The notes beneath the pieces are model-generated. The model was not told the DNA's origin. It searched no databases and worked only from the letters and a program-made list of their open reading frames with translations. 64,000 bases of DNA from Zoroaster sp. YZ-2022 (taxonomy: Eukaryota; Echinodermata; Asteroidea; Forcipulatida; Zoroasteridae). The stretch is taken from NCBI GenBank assembly GCA_029582265.1, contig CM055828.1, positions 1,466,902 to 1,530,901 of the forward strand. Direction: 5' to 3'. Positions 1 through 9,538 of this stretch are shown in pieces. Positions within the stretch are counted from its first letter, which is position 1; every line of letters begins with the position of its first letter. The position numbers and the translations under genes were made by a program.

Positions 1-96
1 TTTGTCTGTATGTATTTCTTTCAGTCCCTGGATCCGTTCCTGATCCTGGTTTAACATGTGATTAATTGATGTAAAATGTTAAACCTATAACACTAA

Positions 97-810
97 AGCC
101 GTGTTCGCACTGGACTTTTTTTGGTAAAACTTACCAAGACGATGGGTACTTTTCCCATTTTAAGTCCAGTGCGGACAGCCTGGGACATTTTCCTCTCAGT
201 TACTTTTCCTGAGTCCAGCGGTTACTTCTACTGGCCAACTGCTGCCCAGGAAAACTGACCAGGTAACTTTTCCCGAGACGATAAGTCCAGTGCGGACAGT
301 GCGAGTCACGTCGGTAAAATTAAAAGCGGCTCACTCGTACATCCGTCCCGAGCGCAAGGTCGTGCTACACAGGGACACCACGCATGCACTTTGCATTGTT
401 TCACCGCGCGGTGGGGGCGGGCCGGGCGCATTTAATGTGTTGTTCCTCTTTTGGTCGCAATCATGGCAGATATTATCATTGATACAGTCGAAAGTTTGAT
501 TGGTGCTACCACAGTACCAGTGCATCATTTCCAGATGATAATGAAGGACGTCAACGCCGTGTCTTACGACGAAAGAAAGCACGACAACGGTGTCGGCTAA
601 AAATAGCCGTGTCAACGTCAACGTAGAAAGGTCACGCAAAGCGCCCTCATGAGTCATTATACTGACAGCTCGGTTACTTCTACCACGGTCTCGGTAAAAT
701 TTTCCTGTATCGAAAGTCCAAGTGCGGACAGAGGTCACATTTGACCATTTTTCATTTTACCATCGTCTCGGTAAAACCTTCCCCCAAAAAAGTCCAGTGC
801 GAACACGGCT
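97..810. mobile_element. PIF/Harbinger-type TIR element (714 bp)
   Basis: The two ends form an inverted repeat of about 26 bp starting AGCCGTGTTCGCACTGGACT and ending in a T run; the right arm (785-810) is its reverse complement. Both sides carry the trinucleotide TAA (94-96 and 811-813), a 3-bp target duplication of the TWA type made by PIF/Harbinger transposases. Variants of AGTCCAGTGCGGACA recur inside near 162-176, 285-298 and 714-727 as subterminal repeats. A short plus-strand reading frame starts with ATG at 463 and runs about 45 codons; the +1 frame near 525-610 is rich in Arg and Lys. No DDE transposase is visible, so the element is non-autonomous. Superfamily assignment rests on target-site length only. 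Confidence 0.75.
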
Positions 811-1062
811 TAAGAAATAATGGTTCAAATCTGCACCCATATCGTTGATACAATAGCAGCACCCCTGTGGGTGCAGATTTGGCACCCCCTGGATGTGTGC
901 CTCCCCTACGGGTGCAGATTTGCACCCTCAAAGGAGCACATATGCACCCGTATATAGGGGAGGCACACATCCAAGGGGTGCCAAGTCTGCACCCACAGGG
1001 GTGCTGCTATTGTATCAACGATATGCACCCCTATGGGTGCAGATTTGAACCATTATTTCTTA
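811..1062. mobile_element. Near-perfect 250-bp palindromic (foldback) element
   Basis: The sequence reads almost the same on both strands: it begins TAAGAAATAATGGTTC and ends GAACCATTATTTCTTA, and the arms match inward for about 120 bp with small interruptions around 905-940. Inside each arm the block GGGTGCAGATTTG is repeated in both orientations. The reading frames on the two strands are mirror images and are not genes. It abuts the Harbinger-type element exactly, sharing its TAA target duplication. It may be a foldback MITE; a TA duplication at the outer ends is possible but merges with the palindrome. Confidence 0.85.
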
Positions 1063-1660
1063 GTGTGTATAGGGACTTTTTTATAAGAATAAATATCTAG
1101 CAATGAGTTTACGTGTTGCAAAATTAAATTCTACCGTTATTGATTTGTCCTCTGCTAATTATAATGTTGAAATCTTTATAATCATTACCCCGTCTTCTTA
1201 ATTCAAAAACATTATGATTAATGTATGGACTTGCAAAGACACCGACTATTGAGATGCAACATTTTATTTTTCATTTCCAAAAATGGCGCCAACGAGCCCA
1301 TTACTAATCAACATGACTGAGTGAAATTCACTAAATTAGAAGTCTCGTGAGATTCGTATGACGTTGGCGCTACTGTTACCATGGTGATACATGAGATAAA
1401 CATCATTTTGAGGCATATCTAGACAGTGGAAGAAATGATAATGGTACCAGATTATGATATCAAAATATAGGTTAACAGTTTAAAAGGTTTCACTGTGTAA
1501 GATGTTGACATCTGTATTCACACAATCTCACGGTACATGACAACTGTACTGGTTCATTTGCTTGCTTGGGGTTTTGTTTTCATAGTCATTGGAATCTTTA
1601 GAGCTTAAACCTTTCATTCGAACCGAAATCTCATTGGTGGGAAAGGGGGTGTATACCATG
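1063..1660. other. AT-rich intergenic stretch, nothing recognised
   Basis: No reading frame with coding character, no RNA gene and no clear repeat is visible here. It separates the palindromic element from the 3' end of the L2-type LINE. Confidence 0.6.
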
Positions 1661-3595
1661 CAATACAATACAATACAATGAAGGCATTTATATAGCGCTC
1701 TTACACAAACGGTATCACAGCGCTTTACAGTGAGATGCAAGTACAATTTAAAAATACACAGTGCCTAAAATAAATGAGTCTTGAGAGATGTTTTAAATTG
1801 ACTCAATGAAGAAGCATGACGGATACCAGATGGTAGTTCATTCCAAATGCTGGGTGCAGCAGTATAGAAACCCTTGTTAGCCGCAGTTAAATGTGTAGTT
1901 GGCTTTTGAAGATCCGGGAATCAGAATTTGAACGGAGTCCACTGTGGTTAGGTTGGTATGGTGTAATAAGCTCACAGAGATAGGATGGCGCAGAGTCAGT
2001 AACACATTTATAGGCAAAAGTCAATGTTTTGAAATCAATCCGGTCTTGAACGGGAAGCCAGTGAAGCTGTCGTAGGAGAGGGGACACATGGTCATACTTT
2101 TTAGCCTTGAAAATTAATTTGGCAGCACGATTTTGAAGCCGTTGAAGACGTTTGATCTCTTTGCTAGAGGATCCTTGGAGAAGTGAATTTGCATAGTCCA
2201 AACGTGCTGTGACCAGAGCACGGACTGCATGATGGCAAGTGATTTCATCAATAAAGATACGAACTTGCGACAGATTTCTTAAATGAAAGTTAATGGTTTT
2301 GCATATTGAAGATACATGGTTAGACATACTCATAGTACTGTCAAAAATAACACCAAGGTTTTTACACATGAGGAGGGTTTGATAACTGTGTTACCAATTG
2401 TAATGGTGACGTCAGATAATGTTTTCAAAAGTCTATGGTTGGCAGCAACAAAAAATTCAGTCTTTTCATCATTGAGGAGGAGCATATTTTTTGACATCCA
2501 TGCCTTGATGCTAGAAACACAAGCGGATAAAGTTGAAAGTGCACGATCTGTTTCACCGGGTTTCCTGGGATCAACACACATATATAATTGGGTGTCATCA
2601 GCATAAAAATGGAATTTGACACCAGAATGATGCTTAATAATATCTGAGAGTGGGTGTGTAGTAAGAAAACATCTGAGGTCCGACACAGGAACCTTGTGGT
2701 AAACCATAATCAAGAGTTTGCGGATCAGAATAGTTATTGGCAATCTTAACTCTACAAGTCCTACCAGTAAGATAAGACTGAAACCAGTTGGAAACATTAT
2801 TATGAACACCAAAAACACTAGACAATCTATTTAACAATATACAATGGTCAATGGTGTCAAAAGCAGCAGACAAATCTAGCAACACCACAAAAACGGCTTG
2901 TCGATTGTCAATCGCACGTATTATATCACTTTTGACTCTCAACAACGCCGTCTCCGTGCTGTGGCCAGACTTGTAAGCTGATTGAAATTTACGGTGTAAG
3001 TTATTATTATCAATATGATCAGAAACACGTGTCAAAGCAGTCTTCTCAATAACTTTGGATAGAAAAGCAGTGTTTGATACTGGTCTGTAGTTTTTCAAAG
3101 TGTCCTTATCCAAGGAAGGCTTTTTCAATAAGGGAGTAACCACTGCATGTTTCATAACAGTGGGAAAAATTCCAGTACTCAGTGAAGTGTTCACGATAGA
3201 TGTAATGGCCGGGACCATGATGTCCATGTTCTGTTTAAGGAGCCATGTAGGTAGGGGATCCAACGAGCATGATTTATTGGGTGATTTTGAAATTATTTTG
3301 CGCACTTCCTCCTGATCAGCAGGCTTAAATTCAGAAAACATAGGAACAGAGTGATTAAGCACTGGTATAGACAATGGCACATCATCAAACTTAGTAGAAT
3401 CAATTCTGTTTCTAATATTAACAATTTTGTCAGCAAAGTATTTGCTAAACCGATCACTCAGATCTTTAGATGAGTCCATGTAAGGAAGAGCTGGAACATT
3501 TCTATTAAGTAAAGTATTGACAGTTTTAAAAACTGTTTTAGTGTCTGCAGTGGATAGTTGTTTTGTGTAATAGTTGTTTTTTGTACCATGCACGT
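1661..3595 (-). mobile_element. L2-type non-LTR retrotransposon, 5'-truncated and frameshifted
   Basis: On the minus strand three overlapping reading frames (3593-2634, 2818-2330, 2369-1887) together give one LINE ORF2 C-terminal half. The RT finger motif LKNYRPVSNTAFLSKVIEK, motif A LLDLSAAFDTIDH (catalytic Asp near 2876), GLPQGSCVGP (motif B) and YADD (near 2600) are all present, followed by the RT-distal region containing SQVRIFI and RLQRLQNRAAKLIF. Frameshifts lie near 2650-2700 and 2340-2370. The 3' end (1681-1730, minus strand) has the AAAGCGCT...AGCGCTATATAAATGCC tail usual for L2 elements and ends in a (TATTG)n microsatellite at 1661-1679. Endonuclease and ORF1 are missing, the usual result of 5' truncation, with the break at about 3595. 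It is dead. Confidence 0.95.
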
Positions 3596-5392
3596 CAATT
3601 TACCAAACGTTTTTTAGTGTGCACCTCTGTTATTTGACGAGTGCCCCCTTTCTTTCGTGTTCCCTCTCCTTATCGAGACCCTGGATCTACCCCTCCCAAA
3701 CCTGTAATCGGAAACTGATTTTTATCTAAAAATGGTTAATTCCAGCCCAGTATTGTATGCACCAAACTGTGTTACAATGTGCCACATTCTGCATTTAATG
3801 TTAAAATATACCAGTACCCTTGAGCGTTGTTAAAATTGTACATAAAATATTCATGGCTAAAACATGCATGACCAAGGCCTGTTTACGTACGCATTGTTTT
3901 TCATAGGATGAAACTGTGATTTGCATAATTCTTTTTAAAAGCTTTTTTTGTAAGACTGCCTATTTATGTTATTAAAGTAACCTCCATACTTTTTAAGAAT
4001 CAACAGATATCTATAGAAACCAGTCTATAAAAGTTCACATTATTTCGTTTTGTTGTTAACGTGAAAATGCAGTCTGATGTTCCATTCATATTTGAAGTTT
4101 TCTTCACAAATTTCAAGTTTTCTCGTAAATGACAACATCGCAGACGGAATCACCTCTCGTGAAGTAGGGAACCATTAACATCTTAAAACCAAGTAAGAAT
4201 TAAAAAAACCGAATCATTCAGTTTTACATGGTGTAAGATGTGTACACACATGTAAATTACATCAAAATACATTTTTTAAGGGAGCTACAGCAATCCCTGG
4301 AAAGAAAGTTATTTTCTGTAATGGCAAAAAATTGTTGACTAAGAAAAGTCATGACATGCAGCGATCTCTTAAAACGTTACAGAAAACACATCATTGGTGA
4401 TTGTAGTTTTAATTGACCTTTTCATTCAGGTTCATCTATTTACTTATTGTAAATGTTTGGCGCCCTCGTTCGCCCATTCGTGAGCTACAAACGGGCTATT
4501 TATTTCAAGACATATTCCAAAATTATTGACCGAAATATTGTAAAACAGTCCATAGTAGGTACCATTATTTGACCACAAATCAGTTTATCATGCTGTATCA
4601 TCATTTAATTTATTCACGTAATTACTCTGTCCTGGTAAATAAGTTATTTAAAAGTATTTTACCTTACAAGAAAAATGGTACAAAAGAACACAAAATACAC
4701 GGACTCGAAAGATCGCTCATTTGCATTCGTCTTGTACGATTCTGGTTGGCTGATTCTCATTGGCTAAGACCGTGGCTATTGTCAGGAATAAGCAACGTTT
4801 TTATGCAAAAGCTGTCTTTTCTCGCCATGATTCTTTAATGTCAAGGTGAAGATAGTCAATGGAAATTACACTTTCTATTCAGTCGCTTCGTGTCAGATCT
4901 GTAGGCAATTGTCAGACGGTAAAATGTTCATTTTCTTTTGAGTACAAAACGTATTCGGTGTGGGGTGTGTGTTTTCCATCACACAGTAAAGAAGACAGCA
5001 TAGTATATTATTTTTTGAATGTTTTCATAATGTTGACGTTCATGTTTGGAGGATTGTGGAAATTATTCATTTATCTCATCGAAGAATAATATTAAAACAT
5101 AAATCTTGAAAAAGAAAATGTTTAAGAAATTAAACAAATTCCATCTACATCAGTGCTTATCAAGAAATTAAAATGACACAACAAAAGGGTGAAATGGCCG
5201 GTGTTCTTTAATTCAATTAAACAATTCTTTCTTTTCTGAATCGGTTGGCCGAAGATGCTGATATTGCCGATGTTGCCATGGCGAATATGAATGACGCCCT
5301 CCTTTGTCGTGCAATGAGTTATCTATAGAAATGTTGCATTGATGTTATTCACGAAGAAACAATAACGGCCGTTAAGTCCCTACATGGATCGA
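3596..5392. other. Non-coding stretch with a possible hAT-end remnant
   Basis: No convincing gene. At 3679-3695 the string CCCTGGATCTACCCCTC resembles the CAGGGGCGGATCCAGG-type end of invertebrate hAT elements, also seen near 28344, 49740, 51313 and 56256. Short frames at 4569-4838 and 4859-5089 have no family resemblance and AT-driven composition. Confidence 0.5.
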
Positions 5393-5630
<238 letters not shown>

Positions 5631-5638
5631 TTTTTTTT

Positions 5639-5669
5639 TAGCTTTCGATCCAAACCAGACCTTCATCAG
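5639..5669 (-). ncRNA. Hammerhead-ribozyme-like motif at the Penelope-like element end
   Basis: Read on the minus strand, the core CTGATGA is followed by GGTC and GATC, which can pair as stem II around a 7-nt loop, then GAAA, then the self-complementary AGCT tetranucleotide and an A (a UH-type site). Penelope-like elements are known to carry minimal hammerheads with tiny palindromic stem III that work as dimers, so the position at the element's 3' end fits. One unpaired A precedes stem II and stem I is not evident because the flank is poly(A)/(TA)n. Likely a decayed or non-functional copy. Confidence 0.5.
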
Positions 5670-5830
5670 AGGCTTTGACAAAGTACAAACATAAAAAACA
5701 CATCCATTTATAGGGAAAAGGGAAAGCAAAGGATCATGGGGCGGGATCCAAAAAGGCGGGAAAATAGTAGCCAATTAAAGATAAGCATCAGTCTAGAAAA
5801 GCCAATAGGAGTATCAGAAGTGAACAAAGG

Positions 5831-5948
5831 AGGGATTATTAAGCCACACAATAAGTAGATGTGGCAGCTTGTGGTAAAGCTAGGGTAAAGGAGGGATTAT
5901 TGAGCCATACAATAGGTAGAGGTGGCAGCTTGTAGTAAAGCTTGGGTA
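5831..5948. repeat. Two tandem copies of a ~60-bp unit in the PLE 3' region
   Basis: The unit begins GGAGGGATTATTRAGCCAYA and contains GTGGCAGCTTGTRGTAAAGC; copies start at 5830 and 5891 with about 90% identity. It lies between the PLE stop codon and the element's 3' end. Confidence 0.85.
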
Positions 5949-6292
5949 AAAATAGGACAATACACAAAGGGATACGACAACAAAAAAGGGGGGGGGTTAC
6001 ACCATACAAATTGAGGAATTGGTGCGTGGGTGTTAATAGCTAAATTAAAATTGTCCTATAAATGTAACAATATTATACAAGATAAGATAATATAAAGGTA
6101 ACAAATATATATCAAGGCAGTTGATAAAATCCAGCAGTGATACAGGTGAATAGTAATGATATAGGTAAAGGTAGCTGGGTTATTTGATACCTGTGTTGAT
6201 GTTGAGGCCATATGGTTGAAGTGTTTTGAGTTGATGTATCCAGTGTGACTCCCTAAGTTTGCGATGTGTATCATTGCTAGTGCAGGCTTCAA

Positions 6293-7099
6293 TTACAATG
6301 AGTTCAACATCATTAATGCTATGATTAGGGTTGTTAAAATGGATTGCCACAGGGTAGGGTTTTTAGTTTTCACAGAGGAAACATGGTTGACAAAGCGGAG
6401 ACACAATTTGGTCTTTGTCTCCCCTACATATTGTATACCGGTACCACATCTTTTACATGAGATTACATATATAACATTGGGTGTGTCACACTGGGATTTA
6501 GTTCTGATTGTGTAGGTGAGACCAGTACTGTGGCTTTTCACCTTCTGAGCAGGTTTGAGATACAAACAGGTTTTGCATCTCGAGCGGGTACAATTAGAGC
6601 ACCCCTGTGGTGAGTCATGATCAGTGACGTTAAGGTCACTGTTGGTACTAGGGAGCCTAGCCCGAACCAATATATCACCGAGGTTACGGGGCCGACGGAA
6701 AGCAATCAAAGGGGGCTCAGGGATGGCTGAGCGTAACCTATCGGAGGAGTGTAAAATAGTCATGTTATCATTTACGATAGATGAAAGTCTGGGTAATCTG
6801 GGGTGATAAGTAGTGACTAGGGGAACTCTGTTGGGAAGGGTTTTCTTGTTACCCAGGGTAGCCAAGAGGGTGCTACGGGGGGTACAGAGGGCCCTGTTGA
6901 TAGCTTGTTGGACCCTGCGTTTGCTATGACCCCGGCATACAAGGTGTTGCCTCAGTTCAGACGACCGTTTCCTGTATAAGGTATCAGTGGAACAGATACG
7001 TCTTATATGGAGGGCTTGACTGTAGGCAATGGTATAGTGATCAGTGTTATTAAGTTGTCTAAGGGCCTCGGCTCTGTAATCATCTCTGTTCATGACCAC
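6293..7099 (-). pseudogene. PLE polyprotein fragment: RT N-terminal edge fused to GIY-YIG endonuclease
   Basis: This 268-codon open frame is the longest intact piece of the Penelope-like element. Residues 1-24 are the region just before the RT palm (continuing upstream as ADKGSAVVV). Residues 25-60 carry the post-RT motif YSQALHIRRICSTDT. Around residues 165-180 come CSNCTRSRCKTC-type cysteines. The GIY-YIG nuclease motif IYVISCKRC...YVGETKTKL lies near residues 205-230. The YXDD active site and all RT palm motifs are absent, so it could not copy RNA. The ATG at 7099 is internal to the original protein and not a true start. The last 20 or so residues are out of frame relative to the family. 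Confidence 0.88.
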
Positions 7100-7555
7100 A
7101 ACAGCAGACCCTTTGTCAGCCCGTTTGATGACTAGGTTCGTGGCTTGTCGGAGTTAACCGATGGCGTCCCGTTCAGCACGGGAGAGGTTGCTGGCACATC
7201 TAGCAGGAGGCTCCTTGTGAACCTCAGAGTTGATGTAGTTGTCAAGGGCTGCATCCCTATTTTTAGGGGGTACCCATACACTTTTTTCTTTGAAGCGGTT
7301 GCGGCTGGGGGCCCCAGAGGGACTGTCATCTGGGGGCTCGTCGTCTGTGGAGGGCTCGACGTGAAAGAATTCACGGAGTCGTAGTCTGCGGTTGAAGTGG
7401 GCTATGTCCTGTTGGAGTGAGAGTTAATTATGCTGGGTGTGGGGCACAACTTAAGACCCCTTGAGAGCAATTTAACCTGGGGATCACTGAGTGCAGTATC
7501 AGACAGATGTGTTGGTGGGTTAGGGGTATTGTCACCAGAGGGTTTAGTGGTGATC

Positions 7556-8017
7556 TTATGGAAACGCCTGTAGATGTATTTTTTTATGGTTAGCCTGGGC
7601 ATTACAGCGTTTCTTGTCCTGTTGGCGTTGTAGGGAGGAACGAAGGTGGTTAATGTTGGAGGATAGAATGGCTTGGAAATGGTCCCATTCATGATCATTA
7701 GGGCAAGCCACTTTCAATTGAGATTCTGTACTCTCAATATCAAGTGACTGCTTGTCAATGCATTTTAGGCATTGGGCTTTGAGAAGTTCAAGTAAATGGA
7801 AGGAAGTCTTGGTTAGTGTGTCATTCCATTTCTTACTGAATGCGGGGTCTAGGTCCGCAAAGGAGGGGCTGCATTTGATTTTGAGACCCTTGGGGAGAAT
7901 ACGGGATAAACGATAGAAACGGTACCGGTAGTTATCAAGGTGAGATAGGTAACGTAATCTCTTTTCCTCAAGTTTGCGCAACTTTTGAAAAAGGCATTTA
8001 GTATTAAGCGATGACAT
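7556..8017 (-). pseudogene. PLE N-terminal coding fragment
   Basis: A 153-codon frame starting MSSLNTKCLFQKLRKLEEKR, typical in composition of the poorly conserved PLE N-terminus (basic, helical, Leu-rich). It ends at a frameshift near 7585; the sense continues in the neighbouring frame as YRRFHKITTKPSGDN and then LSDPQVKLLSRGLKLCPTP, the most conserved N-terminal PLE motif. No function is expected. Confidence 0.75.
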
Positions 8018-8040
8018 AGAGAAAAGTAATATACATTATA

Positions 8041-8145
8041 TGTATTAAAAAAGGGTTGAAAAGAGCTGTGGGAGAACGGGTTAAAACAAATACCTGAAAA
8101 GAGATTGGGTTAATACAAAGAGCTGTGGGGAGAACGGGTTAATAT
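8041..8145. repeat. Short tandem duplication upstream of the PLE ORF
   Basis: The block GAGCTGTGGGGAGAACGGGT (one G shorter in the first copy) followed by TAA occurs at 8063 and 8120, about 57 bp apart. It lies just 5' of the PLE start and may be part of its terminal repeat. Confidence 0.7.
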
Positions 8146-8499
8146 GCCAATGTTTCTTTGCTCACTTCCTGTTTGTATAATATTTCAGGTCAGTTTCTTC
8201 AGTTTATTCTGTGTTCAACCACGTAAAAGGCTTGTGTCCCGTTGTGTGATCCCCTCTACTGCCGTTAGCAATGTTGTTTGCATGGGCTTGATCCCTGGCT
8301 ACTCGGCAGATATGGTTTGGCCTCTGACCTGGCCCCATAAAGCAATAGATAATTGGCATAAGTGGACCGCCCACCAACATAGGGACTGGTTAGTTCAGTT
8401 GGTAGAGCGCTCGTACGGTATTCGAGAGGTCGCGGGTTCAAGTCCAGCATCGCCCAATTTGTCTTTGCTCGCTTCCTGTTTGTATAATATTTCATGTCA
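8146..8499. repeat. 48-bp direct repeat pair, 306 bp apart
   Basis: The core TTCCTGTTTGTATAATATTT occurs at 8166 and 8472; similarity extends over 8146-8193 and 8452-8499 at about 85%. The second copy is the body of the tRNA-related SINE, so the first may be a headless or dimeric SINE partner. Confidence 0.75.
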
Positions 8500-8534
8500 T
8501 TTTTGTTTTGTCATGTCCCTATTTTTTTTTTTTT
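8386..8534 (+). mobile_element. tRNA-derived SINE
   Basis: The segment holds a clear pol III A-box (TAGTTCAGTTGGTAGAGCG, 8391-8409) and a perfect B-box (GGTTCAAGTCC, 8435-8445). The acceptor stem does not pair (GGGACTG against ATCGCCC gives only three pairs), the T stem has a mismatch, and no U is found 5' of the anticodon, so this is not a functional tRNA. A non-tRNA body follows (TTTGCTCGCTTCCTGTTTG) and it ends in a 12-T run at 8523-8534. Confidence 0.75.
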
Positions 8535-9145
8535 AATATTAAACATAGACATCTAACAACATTGTCGATCATGAATACTATTTCAAAAAGGTTTGAAATA
8601 TCGACGGTACGTCCAAATTTCCTTAAATTGCAATCAAAGTCGAAATATATAAAACTTAAATAAAAATAAAAGGGGAAAAATGAATTAATTCAAACCCCAG
8701 TTTTTCGTTGGCAGTTTATCACACCTTTCAAAATGTATTCATTTTATATTTTAGAGAAAGTGGTTATGTTCATGGAATGGCTTTGTGAATTTGGGTTCAC
8801 CCATCGATAATTCAAACGAATATCCTTGGTGTACTGTGAGTTTATTTAAAACATTTTTGTTTTTACTATCGTACAACAGGTATAGCACAACTGAACAAGA
8901 CCAAATTTTGTTTTCGTCGACAAAAAAAGGATTTGTCCAAGCCGCCATTCATCCATCATAATATCTGTTGTCTCTGTGACTCGATGAATTTATGTTGTTA
9001 CATCTAAACCCATTCACGTTGAGAGCAACTGTGGATATATTGCGCCACCAAGAGTTCATATGAGACTCAAAGACTGTAATTCAACTCCGAAAGTGCAATA
9101 ATAATGGGAAACAAATTTTACTTTCAAATAAAATTGTAACTTCAG
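8535..9145. other. Non-coding upstream region
   Basis: No gene or repeat recognised. TTGTAACTTCAG at 9134-9145 could be a splice acceptor for the next exon, making that exon internal to the transcript. Confidence 0.5.
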
Positions 9146-9183
9146 GTGTGGTCCTGAGTGACCATTGCCGATCACAGACACTC

Positions 9184-9538
9184 ATGGGTGCAGGACTATG
9201 CGGACCTCGGGGAAAAAACTCCGTGCAGTACGTCAATCTTGGAAGCACATGCAGTAGTGTGACGGCCAAGGCTTCCCCCAGAGGTGGTACTGGGCAACTT
9301 GAGACCAATAAAGCCACGGGAAAAAATAAAGACTGTAACGAGTCTATAAATATGTCTCAGCGGAAGAGCCCGAATAAGAAAAACGTTCTGAGCAAGCAGC
9401 GCCATATGAGTTCAAGTCGAGACTACTCCACAAATTGCGACCCGATGCCCATCCCTCCTCGGGACCAAGCTCAAAACAACTCCAAAGAAAATGAACAAAA
9501 TGGAAAGCGATACGTTGCGGCGGATGTTGAGGATGGAG
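9184..9538 (+). CDS. Probable first coding exon (exon A) of an unrecognised, lipid-anchored host protein
   Basis: ATG at 9184 opens 118 codons that end at a consensus splice donor, GGAG|GTAAGT (9539), leaving phase 1. The protein starts MGAGLCG, which fits the N-myristoylation rule (Gly2, small residue at 6) with Cys6 available for palmitoylation, suggesting a membrane-tethered cytoplasmic protein. The rest is hydrophilic, low in hydrophobics, with basic stretches (KSPNKKNVLSKQRH) and Ser/Asn/Gln bias, so probably disordered. The frame stays open upstream to about 9121, but ATG 9184 is the first Met. The last base joins in frame to the exon at 26088. I do not recognise the family. It could also be chance, but exon, donor and phase agree. 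Confidence 0.55.

Larger units (their letters stand above)
5639..8020 (-). mobile_element. Penelope-like retroelement with its RT core deleted
   Basis: Minus-strand coding remains run from an ATG at 8017 to a stop near 6180. In order: the N-terminal region (8017-7560); the PLE motif LSDPQVKLLSRGLKLCPTP (around 7470-7520); DIAHFNRRLRLREFF (about 7380-7430); NLSRAERDAIG; then VIKRADKGSAVVVMNRDDY. After NNTDHYTI (near 7028) the frame jumps straight to AYSQALHIRRICS, which in full elements lies after the RT catalytic domain. The rest has a Cys-rich linker and a GIY-YIG nuclease: VIYVISCKRCGTGIQYVGE (near 6430-6480). The C-terminal RESHWIHQLKTLQPYGLN is in another frame at 6190-6250. Frameshifts near 7585, 7430 and 6360 and a TAA near 7147 make it inactive. 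Confidence 0.9.

Noticed and set aside
811..1062. CRISPR-like array (repeated GGGTGCAGATTTG)
   Set aside because: Copies are inverted and irregularly spaced within a palindrome, and the genome is animal.
752..1100. Two 70-77 residue frames in opposite directions
   Set aside because: They are mirror images of the palindromic element.
8386..8457. Functional tRNA gene
   Set aside because: A-box and B-box are good, but the acceptor stem does not pair and the anticodon arm lacks the U before the anticodon; a SINE body follows.
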